Shown here one piece after another: positions 25,355 to 37,152 of a DNA stretch of 64,000 bases (position 1 is its first letter; each line of letters opens with the position of its first letter). Both the position numbers and the translations under genes were made by a program. The notes under the pieces were generated by a model, which was not told the DNA's origin, did no database searches, and saw nothing but the letters and a program-made list of their open reading frames with translations. The stretch comes from Arachis hypogaea. Lineage: Eukaryota; Streptophyta; Magnoliopsida; Fabales; Fabaceae. Where the stretch lies: positions 25,052,890 to 25,116,889 of the forward strand of contig NC_092045.1 in assembly GCF_003086295.3 (NCBI RefSeq), read 5' to 3'.

Positions 25355-28300
25355 TCATACTATAGTGTGTTGTCTCCTACCTAGCACTTTGCTTTTATGT
25401 CCTTTAGTTTCCTTCATCTTCTCACCATGGTATAGCTTTAAGCGATATCCATTGACCTTGATGAATTTGGAACTTGAAGGATGACTCAAGTGGAAGACTC
25501 CGTATGGATCTACCTTTTCTACCCTATAGGGGCCTTCCCACCTTAATCTTAGCTTGCTTGGCATGAGCCTCATCCTTGAGTTGTAAAGGAGGACTAGCTT
25601 CCCAGGTCTAAACTCTCTTCTTCTGATATGCTTGTCATGCACAACCTTCACATTCTCTTTGTGTAGTCTGGAGTTGTCATATGCTTCGAGTCGAAGGGTC
25701 TCCAGTTCTGCCAATTGCAGCTTCCTTTTAGTGCCAGCCTTCTCAAATTCCATGTTGCATTCTCTTACAGCCCAGAAAGCCTTGTGTTCCACCTCCACTG
25801 GGCGATGACAAGCCTTTCCATACACTAAGCAGAAGGGGCTCATTCCTATGGGTGTCTTGTATGCCGTTCGATAAGCCCAAAGCGCATCAACAAGCCGTGT
25901 GCTCCAGTCCTTCCTATGAGGCTTGACTATCTTCTCCAAAATGTGCTTTATCTCTCTATTAGACACCTCTGCTTGCCCATTGGTTTGAGGATAGTAAGCT
26001 GTTGCTACCTTGTGGACAATGCCATGTTTCTTAAGTAGTCCTGTTAATCTCCTGTTACAAAAGTGAGTTCCTTGATCACTCATGATTGCTCGTGGTGATC
26101 CAAAGCGACAGATAATATAATTTCTAATAAAGGAGACAACAACGTTAGCATCATCAGTACGGGTAGGAATTGCTTCCACCCATTTAGAAACATAATCTAC
26201 AACTAACAGTATATATAAGAAATCGCTCGAGTTTGGGAACGGACCCATGAAGTCAATGCCCCAAACATAAAAAATTTCACAGAACAGCATAAGCTGTTGG
26301 GGTATCTCATCCCTCTTGGATATATTACCAAATCTTTGGCATGGGGAACAAGATTTACAGAAGGTAGTAGCATCTTTAAAAAGAGTGGGCCACCAGAATC
26401 CACAGTCTAAAATTTTTCTAGCTGTCCTTTGAGAACAAAAATGTCCACCACTCTCAGAGGAGTGGCAGGCCTCTAAAATTGACTGGAATTCTGATTGAGG
26501 CACACACCTTCTAATTATCTGGTCAGCACCATACCTCCATAAATATGGCTCTTCCCATATATAATATTTGGACTCGCTTTTCAGCTTGTACCTTTGATGC
26601 TTAGTAAAATTAGGAGGGAATGTATGACTAACTAGATAATTAGCTACAAGGGCATACCAAGGAACTACTTCAGATATTGCGTGTAAGCTATCAAATGGAA
26701 AAGCATCAATGATAGGAGTGGAGTTACTCTTAACGTGCTCTAGGCGACTCAAGTGGTCCGCCACTAAATTCTGGGAACCACTCCTATCCTTAATTTCTAA
26801 ATCAAATTCTTGCAGCAACAATATCCAACGTATTAACCTTGGTTTGGACTCTTTTTTAGCTAATAGATATTTTAGAGCTGCATGGTCTGAGTACACTACC
26901 ACCTTAATACCAAGTAAGTAGGCTCGAAATTTATCCAGAGCAAAAACTATAGCCAGAAGCTCTTTTTCAGTGGTAGTGTAGTTAGACTGAGCAGCGTCTA
27001 AGTTCTTAGAAGCATATGCAATTATAAAAGGATCCTTACCTTCGCGCTGAGCCAGCGCCGCTCCTACTGCATGATTGGAGGCATAACACATAATCCCAAA
27101 AGGTTAGCTCCAGTCTGGTCCTCTCACAATCGGAGCTTGAGTCAAGGCGATCTTCAGCTTATCAAACTCTTCCATGCAAGCCTCACTCAGCTCGAATTCA
27201 ACATCCTTTTGCAGCAGTCTGGATAAAGGCAGTGCTACCTTACTGAAGTCCTTGATAAATCTCTGGTAGAAACCTGCATGACCAAGGAACGAACGGACTT
27301 CCCTCATGGAAGAAGGGTAAGGTAAACTAGAAATAACATTTACCTTTGCTAGATCTACAGGAATACCAGTATTAGAAACAACGTGTCCTAGAACAATACC
27401 GTGTTTAACCATAAAATGATATTTTTCAAAATTTAATACAATGTTTGAACTAACACACCTGTCTAATACTCTAGCTAAACTATCTTAGCAAAGGTTGAAA
27501 GAATCACCATACACACTAAAATCATCCATGAAAACTTCCATACAGTTCTCAAGAAAATCTGAGAAAATACTCATCATGCACCTTTGAAATGTAGCCGGTG
27601 CATTACATAAGCCAAAAGGCATCCTCTTGTATGCATACGTTCCAAAGGGACATGTAAAATTAGTTTTCTCCTGATCTTCAGGAGCTATATGAATTTGAAA
27701 ATAGCCAGTGTAACCATCTAAGAAGTAGTAGTGTGATTTACCTGATAGGCGATCAAGCATCTGATCAATGAAAGGCAATGGGTAGTGATCTTTGTGAGTA
27801 GCCTGGTTGAAGCGCCTGTAATCAATGCACACCCTCCAGGAGTTCTGCACTCTGGTTGCTTTGAGCTCTCCTTACTCATTCTTTGTGGTAGTGACTCCAG
27901 ACTTCTTGGGCACCACTTGTACTGGGCTGACCCATTCACTATCTGAGATAGGGTAGATGATATCTGCCTCCAGCAGTCTGGTCACTTCCTTCTTGACAAC
28001 TTCTAAGATGGTGGGGTTCAGCCTCCTTTGAGGTTGGTGGATAGGCCGTTCCCCCTCTTCTAAAAATATCCGATGCTCACAGACTTGAGGGCTGATGTCT
28101 ACTATATCCGCCAAGCTCTACCCAGTCGCTTTCTTGTGTCTTCTCAGCACACTAAGCAACTTCTCCTCCTGCTGGGAAGTGAGTTCCCTTGCAATGATAA
28201 TTGAGAGCTTCTGATCATTCTCAAGGTAGGCATACTTGAGGTGGGGTGGAAGGGGCTTCAGCTCCATTTTCTGTTCATAACTAGGTTCTTGATCATCTGG

Positions 28301-28384
28301 AGCTAATTGTGGTGGCAAGGTATCTTCAGTAAGCTCAGGGGGTGTCCCCACACTTGCCTCTTGCTCCATAAGCGCCTCTTCCAC
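25355..28384 (-). pseudogene. Athila pol: RT, RNase H, integrase (broken)
   Basis: Reverse transcriptase is visible from about 28114 to 27485 with FMDD at the active site (VFMDDFSVYG) and the upstream ISDSEWVSPVQVVPKKSG and MPFGLCNAPATFQR motifs. RNase H starts at about 27095; its usual Cys-Asp-Ala-Ser start reads CYAS here, so the first catalytic Asp is replaced by Tyr. Integrase follows, with an HHCC zinc finger (H..H about residues 208-216, CKSCSPCQ) and a DDE core ([24 protein letters not shown]). The frame is continuous except for in-frame stops at about 28117, 27868, 27486 and 27105, each at a place where CAA, CAG or TGG would be expected. The final uninterrupted ORF is 578 codons and ends HTIV. 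Without repair this cannot give an active polyprotein. Confidence 0.85.
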
Positions 28385-28429
28385 CTCTTCTTAGTGAAAT
28401 TCAGCCACAATCTCATCAATAATGTCACA

Positions 28430-30856
28430 CTAGAAGATGGAGTAATCTTTCGGTGGGTGCTTCATGGCTTCATCCCGGTTGAAGCTCACTGTTCTGCCAT
28501 CTATCTCGAAAGAGTAAGTTCTTGAGAAGGTATCCAATTTGAACCTTGAAGTCTTCAGAAATGGCCTTCCAAGTAGGATGGATGATGGTCTTCCTGATTC
28601 ATTAGGGCACATTTTCAAAATGTAGAAGTCAATAGATAATGCTCTTATCTGCCAAAACAAAACATGCTGCCAACCTTTTTAAGGGAGGGAGCCTCAAAGC
28701 GTCATATACAGATAATGGCATAATACTCACACACGCGCCTAAATCACACATGCAGTCAGGAAATTGTACACCATTAATAACACAAGTAACCATGCATAGA
28801 CCCGGATCCCCACATTTTTCTGGTATGGCACCCATTAAAGCATAAATAGAGCTACCTAGAGGAATAGTTTCTAAGTCATTTATTTTATCTTTATGCATGC
28901 ACAAATCTTTTAGAAACTTAGCATATTTAGGTACTTGCTGAATGGCATCAAAAAGGGAAATTGTTACCTCAACCTTTTTGAATATTTCTACCATTTTGGG
29001 GTCTAGCTCCATCTGCTTTCTGGGCTTCCTAGCAAGGTGTGGAAATGGAATAGGGATGGCGCCACCTGTAGTGTCTGCGCCTCTTGGTGCTTCATTCCTC
29101 GGTGAGGTTGCTTCTTCTTTAACTGCTCCTTGTGCTGCATCCTCTTCTTCAACGTCCTCCACCTCAACAATGTCTTCAACTGGGATGTCTGCTCTTGAGC
29201 TTGGCTCCTCATGACTCCTCTCTTGCAGTGTAGTCCCGAACCTCAAAGTAACGACATTGATTCCTCTTTTGGGGTTGGATAAAGGTTGAGAAGGGAGTGT
29301 ATTTGAGCTTGCAGGTTGATTGTTGAGGGTGGAAGCTGGTTCCAATCGGGAGATAAAAGCTTATAAAGTGGAGTTAAGACCATTCATGGTAGAGTTAATT
29401 GAGTTCTGAAGGTCTTTTTGTCCTTGAGCAATAGAGTGAAGCAGCTCATCATTGGGAGAGGAAGATGGGTAAGTAATTTGAGGGGCTTGCTACTGGTTGT
29501 TTTGAGGTGCCTGGGCTTTCCTTTGGTGAGGTGCTCAGTAAGGCTGATTTTGATTCTGCTGAGACTGGTTCTGCTGATTACTGTTGTTGTTCCATCTCTG
29601 ATTTTTACCATTGTCTCTGCCTCCTTGATTGTAGTTGTCCCTCCATCCTTGGTTAGAGTTACCTCTCTATCCTTGGTTGGAGTTATCCCTCTATCCCTGG
29701 TTGAGGATGTCTTGCCAACCTTGATTGTAGTTTCCACCTTGGTTATAATTATCGCCTTGTTGATGGTATCCTTGATTCGGTCAGTCATAGAAGTTATGGG
29801 TAGCTGCTAAGATGTTGTCTTCTTGTTGGAGTTGCGGATACTCATCAGTGTAATGAGTATAGCATGCACATATTCAGCACACTCTGTAAGGGACCAGCTG
29901 TTGACACTATTATTGTGGGGGAGGCTGAGGTTGTTGTTGATTCAGCTGTATCTGCTTTAGTAGGTTGGTCATCTCACACAGAGTCTGTGTGAGAGCAGTA
30001 GTCTCACTGCTAGAGGAAACCTCTACAACAGCCTTGGGATGGTTGTTCCTGTGACTAGCATTCCGAGTGGACTCAGCTAGGTCACTGATCAGTTGCCACG
30101 TTTCAATCGCAGTCTTGTACTTTTTCAGAGAACCATTACTCGCACCATCTAATGTAGTCTTATCCTGAGGCTTCATGCCTTGTGTGAAGTAGCTGATCAA
30201 CACCAACTTTTCAATCATGTGGTGAGGGCATGCATACAGAAGATTCCTGAAGTGCTCCCAATACTCATAAAGAGTCTCTGATTCGCCTTGAATAATGCAG
30301 GAAATTTCTTTCCTCAGTCTATCAGTAACTTCAGCTGGAAAGTATTTTTTCAAGAATTCTCTCCTGAGCGTATCCCAGTTAGTAATAATTACTTTAGGTT
30401 GAGTGTAGTACCACTCCCTCACCTTTTCCTCAAGAGAAAACGGGAAGGCGGTTAGCAGAATAGAAGTCTTATATGCACCATGACGCCTAACAGTAGAACA
30501 GGCTGTCTGAAAATCCCTGAGGTACTTTATAGGCTTCTGAGCAGGTAAGCCATTAAACTTATGTATCAAGTTTATTAGAATAGTGTAAAGTCTGGAGCTC
30601 CTGCTTTCTGGAGAGTAATCCTCCTGGGCGCTGCCATGTTATTTGTGCGTAAATCAACAGAGTCAGTAGAAGAAGAGCTTGTTTCTTCCTCAGATAGTGC
30701 TTCATATTCGCCCTTAGATGAGATTGGTGAATTGGTAAGAACCACTTCACCACCCTCAGAGGCTAACTGACACTGAGCTCGCCTAATACGTGAAATAGAT
30801 CTTTCAATTTCAGGATCAAACGCGGCTAAACTCGAGTCAGGCAGTGAACGCGTCAT
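28430..30856 (-). pseudogene. Athila gag and protease region (broken)
   Basis: Starts MTRSLPDSSLAAFDPEIERS. The capsid-like part (30569-29910) includes FPFSLEEKVREWYY, REFLKKYFPAEVT and ETLYEYWEHFRNLL, typical of plant retrotransposon gag. A zinc-knuckle-like CxxC..HYTDE segment lies at about 29845-29900, followed by an Asn/Gln/Gly-rich basic tail with NQG repeats. The protease motif DLGACVSIMP is at about 28735. Between PDFTL (about 30585) and the capsid part, a segment is missing and the frame changes, suggesting a deletion of some tens of bases; another deletion with frame change lies near 28640, after LADKSIIY. Several in-frame stops occur, two of them near 28390-28430. Known from family: gag forms particles and the protease cleaves the polyprotein. 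Confidence 0.75.
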
Positions 30857-30956
30857 TCAATGAAAGAAACATACATCTCATGGTAATAAAACAAAATAAA
30901 ATATGCAAAAATTAAAAATATTTACACCAACTAATAATTTAGCACACTATTGCAAC

Positions 30957-30974
30957 TCCCCGACAACGGCGCCA
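30957..30974 (-). other. Primer binding site, tRNA-Asp type
   Basis: Read on the minus strand: TGGCGCCGTTGTCGGGGA, which is complementary to the 3' end of plant tRNA-Asp with one mismatch to the usual CCGTTGCCGGGG core. It lies 5 nt inside the LTR end (LTR starts at 30980). This fixes the element's orientation. Confidence 0.9.
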
Positions 30975-30979
30975 AAAAT

Positions 30980-32422
30980 TGATGTGGCTGAGATTAGCCG
31001 ATTAAAAAATTAGTATAGAAATAACGTTTCAAGTATAGTTCCTAACAGACGAAAATCCGCTTATGAATTTAGAAAGGGTTGTCACAATTTTAGAATAAAC
31101 ATACTGGGAGTAGAAATCCCAAGTCGTCTCCCAACGAGTTGACAAAAGTGTGCTATTTTATTGGTCAGGGGTTTTCCGAGAAATTTTTAAGAGTTGAGGA
31201 ACATAAAATTTAATGATGGTAAATTAAAGAAATGTGAATTAAAAGCGATTTATATATTCAAAGTAAAAGCCTTGACCGGGGGTAGATTAATTGGAAGTTC
31301 TATCCTTGTTGGATTCTTCCAAGTGGAATAGCAAGAGGTTGTTGTTTTCACTTAGTTAACCCTTACTAAATAAAGGAAAGTCAAATGATTGAGCTAACTC
31401 TTATTCACAACTCCTAATCCTCTCCCTTGGGAAGAGTTAGCGTTAGTGCCTAGAGAGTTAGCCAACAACTTCCAAGTTAACTAATTACTTGAGTATTCCA
31501 ACTCAAGGGTCTCATTTTAATCAACTCCCAAGTCAAGTTGGGAGTCTACTCCGTTAACATGAGTACAACGTTCACAAACTTATAAGAAGAAGACATGATA
31601 AATTAGATTAAATAGGAACTGAAAATTAACTAAAGGTAAAAGTAATTCTTTGCATTAATAAATTCCAAAATGCAACATCCTTATCTGAACAGGATTAATG
31701 GGCAATTAAAAGAGTAAAGGAATAAGAAAACAAACTAAAATAGCAACTTCAACGGAGGTAGTGACTCTTCTCAATATCCAAAGCAAAAGCATCAAAAGCA
31801 TCAAAACTAGAAATCTATGAATATGAGGAAAACCTAGAGGAAGTAGTAATTTCTCTCTAAGATTCCAATTTAAAACTAAAACTATGCGAATGAGAATGTG
31901 TGTTGAGTCTCTGCTTGTCCCCTGGCTCTAGTCTGTGTTTCTGGGCCAAAAACTGGGTCAAAACTCGTCCCAAAATTGCCCCCAGTATTTTTTGCAATTT
32001 CTGTAGGTAGCGCATGTCACGCGTACGCGTTGCTGGTCATCCTCGCGTGTCACTCGTACACGTCAGGCACGCGCACGCGTCGCCGTGCGAACTCTAATTC
32101 ACGCGCACACGTTAGGTATGTGCACGCGTCGCTCCTCGCTGGCTATCTTGTGCTCCTTCCATTTATGCAAGCTTCCTCTCCATCCTCTAAGCCATTGCTG
32201 CCCTTTAAAGCCTAAAAACACTTAACGCACAGATCACGGCATCGAATGGTATAAAGGGGAATTAAAACACACAATTTAAGGGCTTAGGAAGCAAGTTTTC
32301 AATTGTAGCACAAAACTAGGAAGGAATTGTAAAACTGTGCGAATTGTATGGATAAGTGTGTAGAGACTTGATAAAAACCACTCAATTGAGTACAAGATAA
32401 ATCATAAAATAGTGGTTTATCA
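30980..32422 (-). repeat. 5' LTR of the Athila element, 1443 bp
   Basis: Bounded by TGATGTGG at the primer-site side and TTTATCA at the outer side, so TGATAAAC...CA on the minus strand. It carries a CGCG cluster at 32018-32125 and, about 60 bp further, the block CGGCATCGAATGGTATAAA shared with the other Athila-type LTRs in the window. No partner LTR remains, so its age cannot be estimated. Confidence 0.85.
32018..32125. repeat. CGCG-motif cluster in the Athila 5' LTR
   Basis: Units include ACGCGTACGCGT, ACGCGCACGCGT, ACGCGCACACGT and GTGCACGCGT within about 110 bp. Same position, relative to the CATCGAATGG block, as in the LTRs at 37153, 41830 and 59736. Confidence 0.85.
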
Positions 32423-32427
32423 GGTGC

Positions 32428-33697
32428 CCTCCCCACCTCTACCCATCCTATAACAATTAAATAAAACTTTAAAATTTACATATTCATACATAAATTGAGA
32501 TAGAAAATTAAAATTCATACATAAATTAAAATGCAAACATAAAATTCATATAATATCAAATAAGATGAAATAAAAAAAACTAATGTCTAATCACTACGAA
32601 TTTAACATGAAGTGGATTAACATTACTTTGAATTTTAATTTCAATATCATTAGGAGCAGCATTGTTGCTTTGTATGTCTTCTCTAACATTACTAGCCAGG
32701 AAATAATCTCAAAGCACCTATATTAAAAAAACAAGTAAACCATATATAAAGCACCTATTGAAAAAATTAAGCAAACTATTGCAACATCAGCAATTAGACC
32801 CATTACACATATATAAATCAAGCAAAATTAGAAAAGCCCTAATTTTCAATCAACATATATAAACTTTTGCGGCCAACATCAGTAATTAGAACCCAAAGTC
32901 AATAACGATTTAAAATGAAAAATGCAAAATGAACTTTATGTAATGAGAACATGCACACTTCAATGAAGAATCAATCAATTTTTATATAAAATAATTTTAG
33001 AATAAATCATGAAAAATATTAGTACATAATATGGATAGAAATCAATGAAATGCATATTAGACCCACTGCACATATATACACAAAATCACAATACAAAGTC
33101 ACAACTTCACCAATAAAATTACAAGACAAAGTCACAACTTTGCTAAGTATAGATTCAATATGCAGATTTAGTCATTCATAATGTGAGAGAGAGAAAGAAA
33201 CTTATTTGCAGATAGAGAGATAGAGGAGGAAGACAGTGATGTGCTTAGGGAAAAGGGACTCCGGTGACAGACTCACATAAAAGTGCAGTGATGATCAAGT
33301 GATGAGTATATGGAAGAAGAAAAAGAGAAGAACTTAACATACTCATAATGTGATGGGGAGGGAAGGAGGGAGAGAGGGAGGGAGGGAGGGAGGGAGAGGA
33401 GTTTACCTAGAACGAAGGGCTCAACAAGAGGAAGGCAGCGATGGGTTTAAGGAATATACCTAGAAGAAAGGGGCTCATCAAGAAAGTAGCGACGGACTCA
33501 GCAACGATGGTGATGGGCTCGACAGTAGTGACGACAAGAGCTGTGAAGGTATACGATGACGGGCTTAGTAGCGACGATGATGGGCTCAGTGGCGAGATGG
33601 TAGAAGCTGTGACGACAACGAGAGCTATGAGGATTTCTACGAAGAAGCCGAGAAGAAGAAGACTCTGGGTGAATATGACTGGGTCTCTCTGGCATGG
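32428..33697. other. Intergenic DNA between the Athila LTR and the hAT element
   Basis: AT-rich to about 33180, then a purine-rich part with a (GGGA)n stretch at 33355-33400 and GACGA/GGGCTC-type low-complexity repeats to 33690. A 91-codon frame over the latter is repeat-driven. Nothing else supported. Confidence 0.5.
33355..33400. repeat. (GGGA)n / (GA)n low-complexity repeat
   Basis: Imperfect GGGA and GGGAGA units in a purine-only run on the plus strand. Confidence 0.85.
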
Positions 33698-34694
33698 CTA
33701 TGGAGTAGGGGTGTAATTTACCGAATCGGACCAAAATTTACTGCAAAACCAAACCGAAATTTACAACAACCGAATGAAAAACCAAAAAATTGGTTATTTT
33801 AGTTTTTTTAATTAAACCGATCAGTTCGATTCAGTTTTTGGTTCACTTGAAAGAAACCAAATCGAATCGAACCGAACCAAACTGAAGAAGTGGTTCAGTA
33901 ATGCTTCCTTTTACCAGTTTACCCTTTAACCTAATAACAAAATCTTCAAACCCCTTCCTTTCATGCAGCCACAAGCCCACAACTTAGTGAACTCACATAT
34001 CCATCTTCCTTCTCCATGCCTGAGAGAATGAGAGCCTGAGGGAGCCAGAAAACTGCCGCCGTCTTCCACCTCCAGTCACAAGTCGTCCATTATCGCTCTT
34101 AAGGATGTCATCGCAACTGTAGCAGTCATCTCCATCGTAGGCATTGCAGAGAGCTGGAGAGTGCCGTCGTCTAACCCGCGTTCATGTCGTCTTCGCAACT
34201 GTAGCAGTTCACGCCGTTGTTCAGTCCGCGCCGTTATCCAATCCGTACCATCATCTAGTCGGCGTTGTCGCAGCAAACCCTAAACTGAGCAGTTCTTCTC
34301 CATGACCGAGCAATTTCTCTTCGTTACTGAGTAGTCCTCTCTTTCACCGAGAATAGCTTCAGTCTGAGCCCTCTCCTGCAACTCACAATGTCTTCTTTTG
34401 AGGTTAGTAACTTAATATATTCACAATTTGTTGCATAAAAGTTTTTGTTGTTGTTGCTCTGTTAAAAACAATTTTTTTGAATGTTATAAATTGATAAGGT
34501 ATTAGTTGTCGTTGTTGTTGTAGCTGATCTGTTGGAAACTTCTCAATTATGGATATACTTTTGTTGTTGTTGCTGGTCTATTGGAAAAAATAATTTTTTA
34601 ATGTTATAAGTTGATAATTTATTAGAAGTTATTGTTGTTGTTGGTCTGTTGAAAAAAATATTTTTTTGAATGTTATAAGTTGATAAGTTATAAG

Positions 34695-34695
34695 C

Positions 34696-34762
<67 letters not shown>

Positions 34763-34763
34763 G
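34695..34763. repeat. (TTG)n microsatellite
   Basis: About 22 TTG units inside the hAT element. Several shorter TTGTTG runs occur at about 34445, 34510, 34565 and 34885, each followed by a similar 'TGTTGGAAA...ATGTTATAAGTTGATAA' segment, so a unit of roughly 90-120 bp has been duplicated there. Confidence 0.9.
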
Positions 34764-34979
34764 GAAATTTCTCAATTACAGCTATAATTTTGTTATTGTT
34801 GCTGATCTGTTAGAAACTTATCAATTTTTTTGAATATTATAAGTTGATAATGGTAGAATCTTCAACCTCATTATGGCTATAATTTTGTTGTTGTTGTTGG
34901 TTTGTTGGAAACTTCTAAATTTTTTTGAATGTTATAAGTTGATAATGTTAGGTTGACGAGTTTGAATAAACAACTACAG

Positions 34980-35248
34980 GATTTCTTTAACTCCAAAGAT
35001 AGTTGAGGCATTGATTTGCACACAAAATTGGCTTCATACTTTTCCAAGAACAACTGATTTTGAGGAGCTTATTGTCTTATTGAAGAGTTTGAGAAACTTG
35101 AATTAAGTATGCAAAAAAAAAATTTGAAGTTCCTTTCATAGTTTATGTTTATAATTTATAATCTATATTGATTTTTTTTGTTTTGTTTCTTATAGAAATT
35201 GCACCAACTGAAGAAGATGATGATGTATCTGGTGTGGATTCAGATTAA
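34980..35248 (+). pseudogene. hAT transposase C-terminal exons (remnant)
   Basis: After an acceptor-like CTACAG, the frame reads ISLTPKIVEALICTQNWLHT, then a segment with DFEELIVLL. This resembles the end of the hAT C-terminal dimerisation domain, where PK.VEALIC..(N/D)WL is typical. A second acceptor (TTCTTATAG at 35187-35195) leads to an acidic tail ending VSGVDSD and a stop at 35246-35248. The DDE catalytic core and the BED zinc finger are absent. It shows that the element is a deletion derivative of an autonomous hAT. Confidence 0.65.
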
Positions 35249-37152
35249 ACATCATGGCTGTTTTGGTTTTTATTTAGTTTTAAAGTGGCTGTTTCGGTCT
35301 TTATTTAGTTTTAAAGTTTGTTTATTTTTGTTGTTTGCTAGACATTTCTAATTATCTTTGTTTTTTAGTTTGATTATTGGGACAAGTTAAAATTGTATTG
35401 ATTTTGCATGTGATTTACTTTTGTTATTTTAGTTTATTGACGGTTTTAAATTTTATTTTATGGTAATTTAAATTCTGATTATTAGTTTTAAAAAACCAAA
35501 AAAACTGACCGAGCCAAATCGTTGTTGGTTCGGTTCAGTTCGGTTCGGTTGTCCAGAAAGCAACAAACCGAATAGTTGATATCACCAAAGAACCGAACAA
35601 GTTGGTTGGTTTATTTTTGGTCCAAAACCGAACTAAACCGAACTGATTACATCCCTACTATAGAGAATGGACTAATACTGTGAATCACTGAATATGTGAT
35701 GTGAGCCAAATCTTAATTTCTAAAAAGTATTTCTATGTATATACCCTGGGGTAGGTACACCCTAAACCCGACCTCGTCATGCCTCACTCGAACACTCACC
35801 CCAAACGAAATCCACCGCCACCTCGGGTTGGGTTATGAGGAAGCTATGGAAGGTGATGACAATAAGAAATGGTTTGACTTAATGCAAGATAAAATAAAAT
35901 CCTTGCATGATAATCAAACATTTGAAATTGGAAAAGTTAGCAAAAGGGAAGAAAGCTTTGCATAACAGATGGATTTATAGGTTGAAGCATGAATAAAGCT
36001 CTTAGACTCCGAGGTACAAGGCTAGATTGGTGGCCAAAGGCTACAGGCAAAAAAGGGAGTTTACTATAATAAAATCTTTTCATCGATTGTAAGAAGATCT
36101 TTCATTAGAACTCTTTTGAACTTGGCTGCAAGTCTTGATTTAGAGATAGAGTAGATTGATATAAAAACTGATTTCCTTCATGGTGATTTTAAGGATGAAA
36201 TTTACATGGAACAACCTGAAGGTTTCATGGTAAAAGGCAAAGAGAAGTTCCAAACTAAAGAAGAGTTTATATGGCTTAAAGCAAGCTTCGAGACAATGGT
36301 ATCAGAAGTTCGAGTCTATTATGGCAGAACAAGACTACAAGAAAACTGCTTTTGATCATTGTGTATTTGTTAAACTGATTGCTAGTAATGATTTTATTAT
36401 CCTTTTGATATATGTTGATGACATGCTTATTGTTGGTTAGAATATTTCAAGGATTGACATGTTGAAGAAACAACTTACAATGTCATTTGCAATGAAGGAC
36501 CTTGGGCCAGCAAAGGATTTTGTTGGTATAAGAATCAAGCATGATAGAAAGGAGAAGAACTTTTCCTATTACAGGAGAAATACATAGAGACAATATTCCA
36601 TAGGTTCCATATAGAGAAAGCAAAGGCCGTTAGTATTCTTCTTGCTACGCATATCAAATTGAGTTGCAATCAAAATCCATCAAGTGAAGAAGAGAAGAAA
36701 GACATGAAAAAAGTTCTACATGCATCAATCATGGATAGTTTAATGCATGATATGCTATGCACAAGACTGGATATAGATCATGTTATTGGTTATGTTAGCC
36801 ATTTTGTTTTAAACCAGAAAGAGAGCATTAGAATGATGTAAAATGGACAATGAGATATCTTTGTGGCACTTCTCGCATGAAGTTGTTTTATGAAAGTGAT
36901 AATCCTATTCTAGTTAGTTATACTGACTTAAACATGACAGGGGATATTGATTCTAGAAGGTTTATTTCAGATTTTTTTGATCAACTTTGCGGGTAGAGTT
37001 GTGTCATGAAAATCTAGATTGAAAAAATGTATTGCTTTGCCTACTACAAAGGCCGAGTTTATTATTGTTTCCAAAGTATGCATGGAGATGCTTTGGACGA
37101 AACAATTCTTGAAGTAGCTCGGGTTTGATCAAGAGAGGTATGTGGTGATAGT

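Larger units (their letters stand above)
23154..32422 (-). mobile_element. Athila-type Ty3/gypsy retrotransposon, 3' end lost
   Basis: Reading on the minus strand: 5' LTR 30980-32422, primer site 30957-30974, gag and protease (30856 to 28430), RT, RNase H and integrase (to 25355), a post-pol spacer with a CGCG cluster, and an ORF in the env position (23909 to 23154). The 3' LTR and purine tract are absent, so the element is truncated and no TSD pair can be shown; the 5 bp after the LTR are GGTGC. Order, primer site and the extra 3' ORF fit the Athila lineage. The coding part carries several in-frame stops and at least two frame-shifting deletions, so it is not autonomous. Confidence 0.85.
33706..35657 (+). 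mobile_element. Non-autonomous hAT transposon with 8-bp TSD
   Basis: The left terminus TAGGGGTGTAAT and the reverse complement of the right terminus (TAGGGATGTAAT) match, and both are followed by about 180 bp of ACCGAA/CGGTT-rich subterminal repeats. Flanks are CTATGGAG (33698-33705) and CTATAGAG (35658-35665), an 8-bp target duplication with one difference, the hAT hallmark. The interior has an ATG-bearing segment near 34388, GTTGTT repeats and the end of a transposase gene. Most of the transposase is missing, so it would need a helper. It is 1952 bp long. Confidence 0.85.

Noticed and set aside
29418..29810. 130-codon plus-strand frame, hydrophobic Val/Leu-rich
   Set aside because: Antisense shadow of the Asn/Gln/Gly-rich gag tail.
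33441..33734. Overlapping plus and minus frames of 91 and 78 codons
   Set aside because: Repeat-driven (GACGA/GGGCTC) and run into the hAT TIR.
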